A model generated the notes under the pieces. That model was not told the DNA's origin, made no database searches, and was given only the letters and a program-made list of their open reading frames with translations. This document shows positions 44,645-52,391 of a stretch of DNA of 64,000 nt, in pieces (position 1 is the stretch's first letter; each line of letters starts with the position of its first letter). The stretch is from Candidatus Minthosoma equi (GTDB lineage Bacteria > Bacteroidota > Bacteroidia > Bacteroidales > Bacteroidaceae), in assembly GCA_018064885.1 (NCBI GenBank), contig JAGHUI010000023.1, positions 62,001 through 126,000 on the forward strand, written 5' to 3'. A program made the position numbers and the translations under genes.

Positions 44645-45367
44645 ATGAAGAAAATAACTCTTTTCGCGATGCTTATCATCGCTGCAATCAGCGCCAACGC
44701 ACAGGACATTCAGTTACACTACGATTTCGGTCGCAACATCTATCCAGACGAGGAGGCAGGCCGCCAGAAGGTTACACTCACCGTTGAGCAGTTCAAAGCA
44801 GACCAGTGGGGTTCATGGTACTACTTTGTCGATGTAGATCTCTCTCGCAAGTTCACAGAAGGCGCTTACACCGAGATCAGCCGTGAGTTCAACATCGGCA
44901 AGCAGGGCTTCGCAGCTCACGCTGAGTTCGATGGAGGTCTCAACCGCTTCGGAAGCTTCCAGCAGGCAGGTCTCCTCGGTGCTGCTTGGAACGGTCACAA
45001 TGCCGACTTCTCAACAACATATTCCGTCCAGCTCATGTATAAGCACTATTTCAAGAGCTATGATTACACAAACTCATACATGTCTTGCCAGCTCACAGGT
45101 GTTTGGAGCACAACATTTGCTAACAAGGCTTGCACATTCTCTGGTTTCATTGATTTCTGGAGAGGCGAGAAAGCAAACCAGCACGGACAGCTTGTCATAC
45201 TCACAGAGCCACAGCTCTGGTACAACTTCAACAGCATCAAGGGACTTGAGAAGACAAACCTCAGTATCGGTACAGAGGTGGAAATCAGCAACAACTTCAT
45301 TTACAACACATACAACGACAAGACATTCTTCATCAACCCAACTCTTGCTCTTAAGTGGAACTTCTAA
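44645..45367 (+). CDS. DUF5020 / Tsx-like outer-membrane channel
   Basis: 240 aa. Signal peptide 1-20 (ITLFAMLIIAAISANAQ). Alternating strands: IQLHYDFGRNIYP, WGSWYYFVDVDLSRKF, GAYTEISREFNIGKQ, AAHAEFDGGLNRFG; the protein ends in INPTLALKWNF with the terminal Phe of a barrel. This resembles DUF5020, which has a fold like the nucleoside channel Tsx. Coupled with the purine permease upstream, a nucleobase or nucleoside pore is plausible. It overlaps folP by 13 bp. Confidence 0.8.
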   Translation: MKKITLFAMLIIAAISANAQDIQLHYDFGRNIYPDEEAGRQKVTLTVEQFKADQWGSWYYFVDVDLSRKFTEGAYTEISREFNIGKQGFAAHAEFDGGLNRFGSFQQAGLLGAAWNGHNADFSTTYSVQLMYKHYFKSYDYTNSYMSCQLTGVWSTTFANKACTFSGFIDFWRGEKANQHGQLVILTEPQLWYNFNSIKGLEKTNLSIGTEVEISNNFIYNTYNDKTFFINPTLALKWNF

Positions 45368-46206
45368 CGAAAACATACACAATAAATGTCGGGGGCAGAC
45401 TCATGGACCTCTCTGAAACAAAGGTGATGGGCATCCTGAACGTCACCCCCGACTCTTTCTTTTCCGGCAGCAGAAAGCAATCGGAAGAGGAAATACGCCA
45501 GCGTGTCCAGCAGATTGTCAGCGAAGGAGGACAAATGATAGACATTGGCGCTTATTCCTCACGCTCAGGTGCCGATGATGTTTCCCAAAAGGAAGAAATG
45601 GAGCGCTTAGCAAAAGGCATGAAGATTGTTCGTGAAATAGCTCCCGACATTCCTGTCAGCGTTGACACCTTCCGTGCCGACGTGGCAAAGATGGCTGTTG
45701 AAGAACTTGGGGCAGACATCATAAACGATATCAGCGGAGGTGAGCTTGACAAAGAAATGTTCCCTACCGTAGCAAAGCTTGGAGTGCCATACATCCTTAT
45801 GCACATGAAAGGCAATCCGCAGACAATGCAGCAAAGCACCCAATACGATGATTTCCTCAAAGAAGTGCTCCTCTACTTTGCAGAAAAGATTCAGCAGCTT
45901 CGCGACCTCGGTCAGAAAGACATAATCCTTGACCCTGGCTATGGCTTTGCAAAGACTCTGGAGCAGAACTATGAACTGCTCTATCATCAAGACGCCCTCA
46001 GCATATTTGAGCTTCCAATACTTGCAGGCATTTCACGCAAAAGCATGATTTACCGCCTTCTCGGAACGACACCAGAAGAAGCTCTCAACGGGACCTCCGT
46101 GCTCAATACCATCGCCATGCAGAAAGGAGCAAACATTCTCCGCGTTCACGACATCCGCGAATGTGTTGAAGTTGTAAAGATTGTCTCACAACTGTATTTA
46201 TCATGA
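45355..46206 (+). CDS. folP: Dihydropteroate synthase
   Basis: 283 aa. KVMGILNVTPDSFFSGSRK (pterin site) at about 23-41, IDIGAYSSRSGADDVS (the usual GGESTRPG loop is here GAYSSRSG), PVSVDTFRADVAK, DIINDISGG, YILMHMKGNP and DIILDPGYGFAKT, then ISRKSMIYRLLG near the C-terminus with the Lys and Arg that hold phosphate. It joins 6-hydroxymethyl-dihydropterin pyrophosphate and p-aminobenzoate in folate synthesis. The start overlaps the barrel gene; its stop overlaps cdaA by 4 bp, so folP-cdaA-murF read as one operon. Confidence 0.95.
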   Translation: MELLTKTYTINVGGRLMDLSETKVMGILNVTPDSFFSGSRKQSEEEIRQRVQQIVSEGGQMIDIGAYSSRSGADDVSQKEEMERLAKGMKIVREIAPDIPVSVDTFRADVAKMAVEELGADIINDISGGELDKEMFPTVAKLGVPYILMHMKGNPQTMQQSTQYDDFLKEVLLYFAEKIQQLRDLGQKDIILDPGYGFAKTLEQNYELLYHQDALSIFELPILAGISRKSMIYRLLGTTPEEALNGTSVLNTIAMQKGANILRVHDIRECVEVVKIVSQLYLS

Positions 46207-46976
46207 TCGATTTCGGAATAAAAGACGCCATAGACATTCTCCTTGTAGCAATACTTCTCTACTACATCTGGAGACTTATGAAAGCATCAGGTTCTCTGAA
46301 TGTTTTCTACGGAATCCTTGTCTTTGTTGCCGTGTGGGTTCTCGTGGCGCAAGTGCTGGAAATGAAACTGATGGGAAGCCTTTTCGACAACTTCCGCTCC
46401 GTAGGTGTCATTGCCATCATTATCCTCTTCCAAGAAGAGATTCGCCGCTTCTTCCTCACACTTGGCTCCCAGCGTCGTCTCAGCAAGATTGCACAATTGT
46501 TCAAACAGAAGATGACAGAGAAAACAGAAGGGCAGGTCAACGAAAACATCATGAAGATTGTCTTCGCCTGCAACTACATGAGTAAAAACTTCTGCGGAGC
46601 ACTCATCATCATTGAACGCGAAATAGCCCTTACAGACATCGTCACTAAGGGAGAGAAGATTGACGCAAACATAAGCACAGAACTCATCAAGAACATTTTC
46701 TTCAAGAACTCCCCGCTCCACGACGGAGCCATGATCATCAACCGCGACAAGATAGCCGCCGTAGGATGCATCCTTCCCGTGAGCCACAACCTCAATATTC
46801 CTAAAGAACTCGGACTTCGCCATCGCGCAGCACTCGGAATCACCCAGCAAAGCGATGCCATAGCCATTATCGTCAGCGAAGAAACTGGCGCTATCAGCGT
46901 TGCCAGCGGGGGAGAATTCATACTCAGGATGCAGGGAAATGAACTTGAAAACTATCTCATCAAAGCATTGAAATAA
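46203..46976 (+). CDS. cdaA: Diadenylate cyclase (c-di-AMP synthase) CdaA
   Basis: 257 aa. Three N-terminal membrane helices (IDILLVAILLYYIWRLM, LNVFYGILVFVAVWVLVAQV, SVGVIAIIILFQE) precede a DAC domain with HDGAMIINRDKIAA (DGA at about 174) and LRHRAALGITQQSDA (RHR at about 204), the residues binding ATP and metal. It makes c-di-AMP from two ATP at the inner membrane. It is followed by murF 12 bp downstream, linking the messenger to wall synthesis as in many bacteria where cdaA sits near glmM. No CdaR gene is seen. Confidence 0.95.
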   Translation: MIDFGIKDAIDILLVAILLYYIWRLMKASGSLNVFYGILVFVAVWVLVAQVLEMKLMGSLFDNFRSVGVIAIIILFQEEIRRFFLTLGSQRRLSKIAQLFKQKMTEKTEGQVNENIMKIVFACNYMSKNFCGALIIIEREIALTDIVTKGEKIDANISTELIKNIFFKNSPLHDGAMIINRDKIAAVGCILPVSHNLNIPKELGLRHRAALGITQQSDAIAIIVSEETGAISVASGGEFILRMQGNELENYLIKALK

Positions 46977-46988
46977 AACAAAAACAAC

Positions 46989-48293
46989 ATGGAAATCAAA
47001 GAACTATACAGCATATTCCTTCAGCACCCAACTATCACAACCGACAGCCGCGACGTGCCAGAAGGATCCATCTTCTTTGCCCTCAAAGGCGAAAGCTTTG
47101 ACGGCAATCAATACGCCATTTCAGCTCTCGAAAAAGGAGCAGCATGCGCTGTCATCGACGATGCTGTCATCTATGACAATACAACCGACAACGCTCGTTC
47201 ACAACTCATACTTGTTGACGATGTTCTGCTCACTCTCCAGCAGCTTGCCAACTACCACCGCCGCCAAATCGGCACAACAATCATCGGTGTCACAGGCACA
47301 AACGGCAAGACAACAACTAAAGAACTCATCGCTGCTGTCCTGAAAAAGAAATACAACGTCCTCTACACTCAGGGCAACTTCAACAACCACATCGGAGTGC
47401 CAAAGACACTTCTCCAACTCACTTCCGAACATCAGATTGCTGTTATCGAGATGGGTGCCAACCATCCAGGAGAAATCAAGACACTTGTCAATATCGTAAT
47501 GCCCGACTACGGCATCATCACCAACGTAGGCAAAGCACACCTCCTCGGCTTTGGCTCCTTCGAAGGCGTAATCCGTACAAAGGGCGAGCTTTACGACTTC
47601 CTCCGTGCTGATGAAGGCACAGTATTTCTCAACAACGACAATCCTCACCTTCGCGGCATAAGCGCAGGACTTCGTCTCATCCGCTACGGTCAGCAGGATG
47701 CAGAAGGATTGCTCGTCAAAGGAGAATTTGTGGAATGCAACCCATTCCTCAAGTTTAAGTGGAACACCGTCCCATCACCCTACTCTCCTTTCGAAGTACA
47801 GACAAAACTCATTGGTTCTTACAACCTTGACAACGCCCTCGCAGCAGCATGCATCGGCACAACATTCGCTGTTCCTGCCGACGACATCTGCGCAGCTCTT
47901 GAGGAATACACTCCAAGCAACAACCGTTCGCAGCTCACCGTCACAGCCGACAACCAGCTCGTTGTTGACGCCTACAATGCCAACCCAACCAGCATGGCAG
48001 CAGCCCTCAACAATTTCCGCGTCATCAAAGCAGATCACAAGATGGCAATCCTCGGCGCAATGCGCGAACTCGGCGAAGCATCCGACGAAGAGCATCAGAA
48101 GATTGTCAATCTCGTCAATGAATGCGGCATAGAAACCGTATGGTACGTTGGTGAAGAATGGAAAGAAGCAATGACCTACAAAAACATTGATGAAGTCAAG
48201 GCAGCCATTGCAGCAAACAAGCCAAAAGGACACATTATATTAATAAAAGGCTCCAACAGCACAAAACTCATTCAGGCAGTAGAGCTTCTTTAA
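46989..48293 (+). CDS. murF: UDP-MurNAc-tripeptide--D-Ala-D-Ala ligase
   Basis: 434 aa. TTDSRDVPEGSIFFALKGES is the N-terminal UMA-binding domain; IGVTGTNGKTTTKELIAAVL is the ATP-binding loop (about 98-117); YTQGNFNNHIGVP and EMGANHPGEI are the Mur-ligase middle motifs; VVDAYNANPTSMAAAL and GAMRELGEASDEEHQ belong to the C-terminal domain. It adds D-Ala-D-Ala to the UDP-muramyl tripeptide in the cytoplasm. Last gene of the folP-cdaA-murF group. Confidence 0.95.
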   Translation: MEIKELYSIFLQHPTITTDSRDVPEGSIFFALKGESFDGNQYAISALEKGAACAVIDDAVIYDNTTDNARSQLILVDDVLLTLQQLANYHRRQIGTTIIGVTGTNGKTTTKELIAAVLKKKYNVLYTQGNFNNHIGVPKTLLQLTSEHQIAVIEMGANHPGEIKTLVNIVMPDYGIITNVGKAHLLGFGSFEGVIRTKGELYDFLRADEGTVFLNNDNPHLRGISAGLRLIRYGQQDAEGLLVKGEFVECNPFLKFKWNTVPSPYSPFEVQTKLIGSYNLDNALAAACIGTTFAVPADDICAALEEYTPSNNRSQLTVTADNQLVVDAYNANPTSMAAALNNFRVIKADHKMAILGAMRELGEASDEEHQKIVNLVNECGIETVWYVGEEWKEAMTYKNIDEVKAAIAANKPKGHIILIKGSNSTKLIQAVELL

Positions 48294-48362
48294 TTCTTCC
48301 GTAAAACAACAACAACCTTTTCCGTTAAACTACATTCACTTCTCCTTTTGTCTCGTGTTGCT

Positions 48363-48429
48363 CTACGTTTCATTGTTTGAAACGTACATTCCAAACAAGG
48401 AAACGTATATTTCAAACAATGAAACGTAG
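48363..48429. repeat. 67-bp inverted repeat after murF
   Basis: Arms of 20 bp (48363-48382 and 48410-48429, beginning CTACGTTTCATTG) are exact reverse complements. The 27-bp centre holds further GTTTGAAACGT-like copies (ATTCCAAACAAGGAAACGTA). It may be a terminator, a binding site or a miniature repeat. No U-run follows. Confidence 0.8.
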
Positions 48430-48539
48430 ATAAAACCGAGGTGTTTTGCCAAATAAACACGAAGAAAGAGAAATAGGATGTCCCCCGATTGGGATAACGA
48501 ACTGAAAGTTTGAATGATAAGACTGAAACAAAGAAATTA

Positions 48540-48590
48540 GCACCGACAAGCAACTTTTTTGCCTGTCGGTGCTTTTGTTTGTTTCTTTTT
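48540..48590 (+). terminator. Strong intrinsic terminator
   Basis: GCACCGACAAGCAA pairs with TTGCCTGTCGGTGC (14 positions, one A-C mismatch) around five T; the run TTTTGTTTGTTTCTTTTT follows. It would end transcripts coming from murF. The T-rich tail merges with the promoter of the next unit. Confidence 0.85.
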
Positions 48591-48593
48591 GAT

Positions 48594-48601
48594 TATCTTT
48601 G
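48594..48601 (+). promoter_or_regulatory. -7 box TATCTTTG for the ncRNA candidate
   Basis: TATCTTTG fits TAnnTTTG and lies directly after the terminator. TTTG at 48574-48577 gives a 16-bp spacer, shorter than the usual 18-22. No CDS begins within 290 bp, so the transcript would be non-coding at first. Confidence 0.6.
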
Positions 48602-48607
48602 CAATGT

Positions 48608-48840
48608 CATTGGGATTTATGCCCTTTGGCAGACATTTTTACTAACATTAGCGTTGCTAATTTATTCGTACTTCCTGTAAAATTTGGTCGTTTGAAAGAA
48701 GTAAAACGAATAAGGATGAATTCAACGCCTGCGCCTTAGGTGCGGGCATTGGACTTATCTTCGTTTTACGGGTTTGACCAAATACCCACAGGAAGAGATA
48801 AGGAAGAGCTCAGCACCTTTTTCTTATCTCTTCCTTTCGT
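48608..48840 (+). ncRNA. Candidate structured non-coding RNA (6S-like architecture?)
   Basis: No coding potential is visible, but the sequence folds strongly. A small hairpin ATTAGC-GTT-GCTAAT (about 48647-48661) is followed by one long rod: CTTCCTGT (48671) with ACAGGAAG (48788), ATTTGGTC (48682) with GACCAAAT (48776), an asymmetric internal loop, GTAAAACGAA (48701) with TTCGTTTTAC (48760), TAAG with CTTA, another internal loop, and an apical GCCTGCGCC-TTA-GGTGCGGGC hairpin with two G-U pairs. A terminator hairpin ends it. A rod with an open internal loop is how 6S RNAs look; no match to a known family could be tested. Boundaries follow the -7 box and the terminator. Confidence 0.6.
48791..48837 (+). 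terminator. Terminator hairpin of the ncRNA
   Basis: GGAAGAGATAAG (48791-48802) is exactly complementary to CTTATCTCTTCC (48823-48834); TTTCGTATTT follows. The 5' arm overlaps ACAGGAAG, the closing strand of the long rod, so the two structures exclude each other in part. Confidence 0.6.
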
Positions 48841-48898
48841 ATTTGACCTTCTGGCCCGTAGCTACGAAATTAGTTCAGCGCCTTAAATCTATCGCGCC

Positions 48899-49045
48899 AT
48901 GTCAAAGATTTATGACAATATTGGTGATGGCAAGAAGTTCAAGGACATACTTGACAATGTGATTACCGAACCAGGGGTTGAGCGTATGGACTTCTGCGTG
49001 GGTTACTTCAACCTGCGTGGATGGGACTCATTGCTATCTGAATAA
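48899..49045 (+). pseudogene. Truncated N-terminus of a PLD/helicase-type protein
   Basis: A 48-aa frame: MSKIYDNIGDGKKF, then MDFCVGYFNLRGWDSL and a stop. This is the start seen in PLD-domain helicases (restriction/defence-associated, NgoFVII/SNF2-like), where DFCVGYFNLRGW begins the first PLD strand. Everything after the first strand is missing, so the gene is a stub left at the edge of an insertion or deletion. It is too short for the usual 900-1100 aa family. Confidence 0.6.
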
Positions 49046-49097
49046 AAGAACAAATATCAACAAGTGTTTCATTTATAGTATTAATCATTTATTTATT

Positions 49098-49220
49098 ATG
49101 GGTGATATTCATGCTGGATTTAGCGACATTGAAAATGGAGGAAGATGCTCAAGTTGTGGGTGTATTATCTTGTTCATCATTATTCTGCTTTGCTTGTCTT
49201 CTTTTTGCTTTATAAATTAA
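49098..49220 (+). CDS. Small single-pass membrane protein
   Basis: 40 aa from the ATG at 49098. N-terminal soluble part MGDIHAGFSDIENGGR, then a Cys-rich CSSCGC and one hydrophobic helix (IILFIIILLCLSSFCFI). Not recognised. No clear ribosome site, though an A/T-rich leader is usual here. It is 38 bp before the next gene. Whether it is translated is uncertain. Confidence 0.45.
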   Translation: MGDIHAGFSDIENGGRCSSCGCIILFIIILLCLSSFCFIN

Positions 49221-49258
49221 AACGTTTTTGGTAAAAATTGTAATTAAAAACAATTATT

Positions 49259-49963
49259 ATGTTGTATTCGAAAAATGGTAAAAGTTTCGATGAATTGGTA
49301 TCAGGGAATATCAATTGGACGAAGTTTACTTCGTACTTAATTAAGTTACGAAAACGTGGTTTTAAAGATAGTGATGTTATGGATATATTACCTCCGGAAG
49401 TCAGAGCGGTCGTTGAGGACTTGTTGGAGATAATAGATGATAGTCTTACACAAAGCAAACTAAATGAATTGCTGAGTTCTTCTGTAGAATGGTACGAAGG
49501 AGCTTGTGCATTGTTTGCCATGTGTTATTGTAATTATGATAGAGAACAATACAGCTATACAATAGCGGATTTGGCTTTTTATCAAATAAGCATGCAAATT
49601 GATTATGAAAATGAATACGAGGAAGATTCGGAAGCATCACATATAATACGTCTTCATATTCTTAATTATGCAACCGAATGGTATCAAATTTTAGTTAGAG
49701 AAGCTTATGATAATCATGCTCCAAAATGTTATGAGCCCCTTACCTTTGGAAGAGATGATGCATTTAATTTTTTGATGATGTCAGAATGCTACCTTTTAGA
49801 GGATAGTGAATGTGAAGAAGAATGGTTAATTGCTCTTCGGAATAGGTGCTATGACTTTGAAGAAGATTATCCAGATTTTGATCGTGAAGAAATTATTGAA
49901 AAAGGACAGTGGGTTGCTGGATGGCTTCAAGATGAAATTTGGGAAATGTATAAGAATATGTAA
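49259..49963 (+). CDS. Uncharacterised acidic 234-aa protein
   Basis: Not recognised. 234 aa, strongly acidic (runs such as DYENEYEEDSEASH and DSECEEEWLIALRNRC). Mostly helical by appearance: WTKFTSYLIKLRKRGF, VVEDLLEIIDDSLTQ, WYEGACALFAMCYCNYD, FNFLMMSECYLLED. No signal peptide or membrane helix. Acidic, compact, helical proteins in rows of small genes are often immunity proteins or phage-defence accessories; that is only an analogy. The base use (AT-rich) differs from the core genes on both sides, pointing to transfer. Confidence 0.65.
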   Translation: MLYSKNGKSFDELVSGNINWTKFTSYLIKLRKRGFKDSDVMDILPPEVRAVVEDLLEIIDDSLTQSKLNELLSSSVEWYEGACALFAMCYCNYDREQYSYTIADLAFYQISMQIDYENEYEEDSEASHIIRLHILNYATEWYQILVREAYDNHAPKCYEPLTFGRDDAFNFLMMSECYLLEDSECEEEWLIALRNRCYDFEEDYPDFDREEIIEKGQWVAGWLQDEIWEMYKNM

Positions 49964-49996
49964 TAGATATACTTGTTAAACTATTTAATTTGTTTT

Positions 49997-50350
49997 ATGG
50001 AAATCAATCCAACTTGGCAAAATGCTTTTAGAGGAGAATTGGTGCAAAATCTCCGTAGAGTCTCTAATGACTTCACTCGACAGTTGTTAATTATTGATAT
50101 CGCAAAAGAATGTATCATGTATTCATGTGATATGTGTCTTGAATATAATCGTCAAGGGGCATATATTGGTATTTCAAACTCTGTCGTTGACAATATTACC
50201 TACAATGTTTGTATTGCGATGAATGGCTTAGTTCATGAATTTGGTGAATCTCAGAGAAACGAAGTCATGTCGAGAGTTAGAGAACTGATGAAAGATCCTC
50301 GTACTTATTCTGTGTTACAAGAAGAAATAGATAAGTATTACGGAAGATAG
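49997..50350 (+). CDS. Uncharacterised 117-aa protein
   Basis: Start set at the ATG at 49997 (MEINPTWQNAFRGELVQNLR); an upstream ATG at 49973 would add MLNYLICF. Not recognised. Helical and soluble, with a Cys-containing centre (ECIMYSCDMCLEYNRQG) and GISNSVVDNITYNVCIAMNG. The C-terminal helices are amphipathic. The gene follows the 234-aa gene by 33 bp and is probably co-transcribed. The 183 bp after it hold no gene that I can support. Confidence 0.6.
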   Translation: MEINPTWQNAFRGELVQNLRRVSNDFTRQLLIIDIAKECIMYSCDMCLEYNRQGAYIGISNSVVDNITYNVCIAMNGLVHEFGESQRNEVMSRVRELMKDPRTYSVLQEEIDKYYGR

Positions 50351-50533
50351 AATGCGTTTCTCTTTTACTATTATGGTGGCAATGAATGCTGTATGGAGTA
50401 TGAACTTACCGTAATGAATGTATTATTTACTATAATAGTAAACAAAAACAGATGGCAGTTTTTAGAATAAATAAAAGTAAAGAGTATATTGCATTTTTGT
50501 GTTATTCATTAATTATTAATATCAACTTAAATT

Positions 50534-50857
50534 ATGACGAAAACTCAACAATTAGCGTTTGTTCGTTGTCTTTATGAAATGGCAAATGCAGACGGACAAG
50601 TTGTTAGATCTGAATCTAACATTATTATGGAAGTGTTAAAGTGGTGGAACTTTACGACTGATGACTTGAATAGAGCTCTATCAATCGACATACAAAGTGC
50701 CGCAACACAGTTAAAAACATTAAACGAGAGTGAGAAAATCCAACTTGGTATGCTGTTAGGCAAAATTTCAGTTGCAGATGGCAGAATATGTAACAATGAA
50801 AATCAGTTCTTTAATTGGCTTGATAGCCAACTGGGATTAAGTAAATTGATGGATTAG
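50534..50857 (+). CDS. TerB-like domain protein
   Basis: 107 aa. Two acidic loops spaced as in TerB: MANADGQVVRSESNIIMEVL and ISVADGRICNNENQFFNWL, each with the ADG-x(4)-E pattern that binds metal in TerB-like folds, which occur in tellurite-resistance and phage-defence contexts. All helical, cytoplasmic. The same frame continues open for 43 codons after its TAG stop. Stand-alone TerB domains act with partner proteins; candidates are its neighbours in this island. Role unknown. Confidence 0.7.
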   Translation: MTKTQQLAFVRCLYEMANADGQVVRSESNIIMEVLKWWNFTTDDLNRALSIDIQSAATQLKTLNESEKIQLGMLLGKISVADGRICNNENQFFNWLDSQLGLSKLMD

Positions 50858-50989
50858 TTCGCTCTCTCTAAACACTACAGTTTCATAGGGGAAGAACTTA
50901 TCTTCATCATAAACTATGACATCAAATATCGTATGGGTGATGAACTTGTTAAGAAGAGTAAAGATTTGTCATTAACTAAAAAACAATAA
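50858..50989 (+). other. In-frame open stretch after the TerB-like stop
   Basis: Directly after the TAG, 43 codons stay open in the same frame and read FALSKHYSFIGEELIFIINY, then DIKYRMGDELVKKSKD before TAA. It has no start of its own near the front. It could be a lost C-terminal extension (nonsense mutation) or the tail of another vanished gene. Chance cannot be excluded in AT-rich DNA. Confidence 0.3.
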
Positions 50990-50992
50990 ACA

Positions 50993-51283
50993 ATGGATCA
51001 AATTTCAACAACAACAGAGACCATCATTGCTTATGGTAATGATACTTGGGAGAATCTAGGGGATGTTACACTCTATTATAAAAGCAGTAATGGATGCAAA
51101 GAGGCCTCAGGTACTTCTGCTACACTGCTATTCAAAATGGTTCCTGGTCTTGGTAAGCGATTTAAAATTGTATATAAAGAAAAGGTGTATTCAATCGAAA
51201 AGAACAAGACTTGTAGATTATCTGATTGCAATGCCTATATTGGCGCAATAGATCGTTATCTAAATGTAGAAGGATACGAATAA
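50993..51283 (+). CDS. Uncharacterised 96-aa protein
   Basis: Not recognised. 96 aa with a beta-rich look: TETIIAYGNDTWENLGDVTL, YYKSSNGCKEASGTSA, FKMVPGLGKRFKIVYKEKVY and CRLSDCNAYIGAIDRYL. No signal peptide, no membrane helix; three Cys. The gene ends 3 bp before the DprA-like gene, suggesting joint translation. Confidence 0.55.
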   Translation: MDQISTTTETIIAYGNDTWENLGDVTLYYKSSNGCKEASGTSATLLFKMVPGLGKRFKIVYKEKVYSIEKNKTCRLSDCNAYIGAIDRYLNVEGYE

Positions 51284-51286
51284 ACT

Positions 51287-51751
51287 ATGACATCAATAGG
51301 CAATACCGAACTACTGACCTCATCAATCTCTGGTTTCCTTTGTTCACGCACCATAGCGAGCAAAGCAATCTTGCCATGTCTTGATTGGGCAGTGGAAATT
51401 GCCAAAGATGAAAATGCAACCGTCATGAGCATCTTCCATTCTCCCATTGAAAGGGAGGTGCTCACCTTTCTCCTTCAAGGCAAGTGCAAAATCATCATAG
51501 TTCTTGCCCGCACCCTCTACAAAACAATTCCTTCCGAACTGAAGCCTGCCCTCGAAGCCAACAGGCTTCTGATTCTTTCCATTAGCAACCAACCTCGTAT
51601 CTCCAAACAGTCGGCTCTCGCCAGCAACAAATACATCTGCGAAAACTGCCACTCCCTAAACTTTGGTTTCATATCGAAGGATAGCTCACTATTCCCTTTA
51701 TATAACGAGGCAATAAAAACAGGAAAGAGCGTAAATGTGCTTCACTTCTGA
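51287..51751 (+). CDS. DprA-like Rossmann-fold protein
   Basis: 154 aa. IGNTELLTSSISGFLCSRTI, LDWAVEIAKDENATVMSIFH, SPIEREVLTFLLQGKCKIII and VLARTLYKTIPSELKPALEA match the short DprA/Smf-related family (S-F-x-S-x-x-E-x-x-x-L in other members) that is common near defence genes in Bacteroidota. It lacks the extra domains of true DprA (about 370 aa), so a role in transformation is unlikely. It may bind nucleotide or single-stranded DNA. Base use is closer to the core genes than to the small genes upstream. Confidence 0.7.
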   Translation: MTSIGNTELLTSSISGFLCSRTIASKAILPCLDWAVEIAKDENATVMSIFHSPIEREVLTFLLQGKCKIIIVLARTLYKTIPSELKPALEANRLLILSISNQPRISKQSALASNKYICENCHSLNFGFISKDSSLFPLYNEAIKTGKSVNVLHF

Positions 51752-52073
51752 AAAAAACTCTGCTAAACTCACTTTTTTGCAAAGATATTGAAAATTTCTT
51801 TAAGATGTCCCATGCTATGGTACAGGTGTATGCTTAACTTTGTACCGAGATAACAAAAAAGTATTAACTCTTTAAATGAAGATGAGGATGGCAATTATTC
51901 AGATGATTGGTGACATTGGGAAGTGTTTAACTCGCAGGTTTTTGTACAAATAAGTTAAAATGCTTTTATACAACGCATTTTTTTGTTGCAAATATGTTGC
52001 TTGTTTGAAAATAAAGTTGTTAATTTGCATTCAGAAAAGAATGACATATTATATGACATCATAATTTGACAAT
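51752..52073 (+). other. 322-bp gap before the MNT/HEPN pair
   Basis: No gene is seen. TAACTTTG at 51835-51842 fits a -7 box but lacks a TTTG at -33, and would give a leader of about 225 nt. A TTTTTTGCAAAG string lies at 51772-51784. The remainder is AT-rich without a clear hairpin. Confidence 0.4.
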
Positions 52074-52391
52074 ATGAGCAATGCAATAATACTCGACAAC
52101 ATTAAAGACCGATTAAAGAGTACACTTCCTAAAGATGGGATGGCGATACTTTTCGGTTCTCAGGCAAGAGGGGATGCTAAGGCTGACTCTGACTGGGATG
52201 TGCTGGTAATCGTTGATAAGGAAAGTCTTGCTCCACAGGATTATGATGATTTTACTTATCCTTTAACTACTTTGGGATGGGATATGAACGTGGATATAAA
52301 TCCGATTTTATATACTAAGAAGGAGTGGGAGGCAAGTCGCATTTCTCCTTTTTACCACAATGTAACGAAAGATGGCATCAGAATAGCATGA
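52074..52391 (+). CDS. Minimal nucleotidyltransferase (MNT, MntA-like antitoxin type)
   Basis: 105 aa. AILFGSQARGDAKADSDWDV with GSxARG and SDxD is the core nucleotidyltransferase site. The second metal Asp is in WDMNVDINPILY. The short length (about 100 aa) is typical of MNT partners of HEPN proteins. In known MntA/HepT pairs the MNT protein AMPylates and silences the HEPN RNase. Start and stop are coupled to the HEPN gene by ATGA. Confidence 0.85.
   Translation: MSNAIILDNIKDRLKSTLPKDGMAILFGSQARGDAKADSDWDVLVIVDKESLAPQDYDDFTYPLTTLGWDMNVDINPILYTKKEWEASRISPFYHNVTKDGIRIA

Noticed and set aside
52325-52387. Longer start for the HEPN gene
   Set aside because: The extra 21 codons read through the MNT coding sequence in another frame; the ATGA overlap at 52388 gives the right start.
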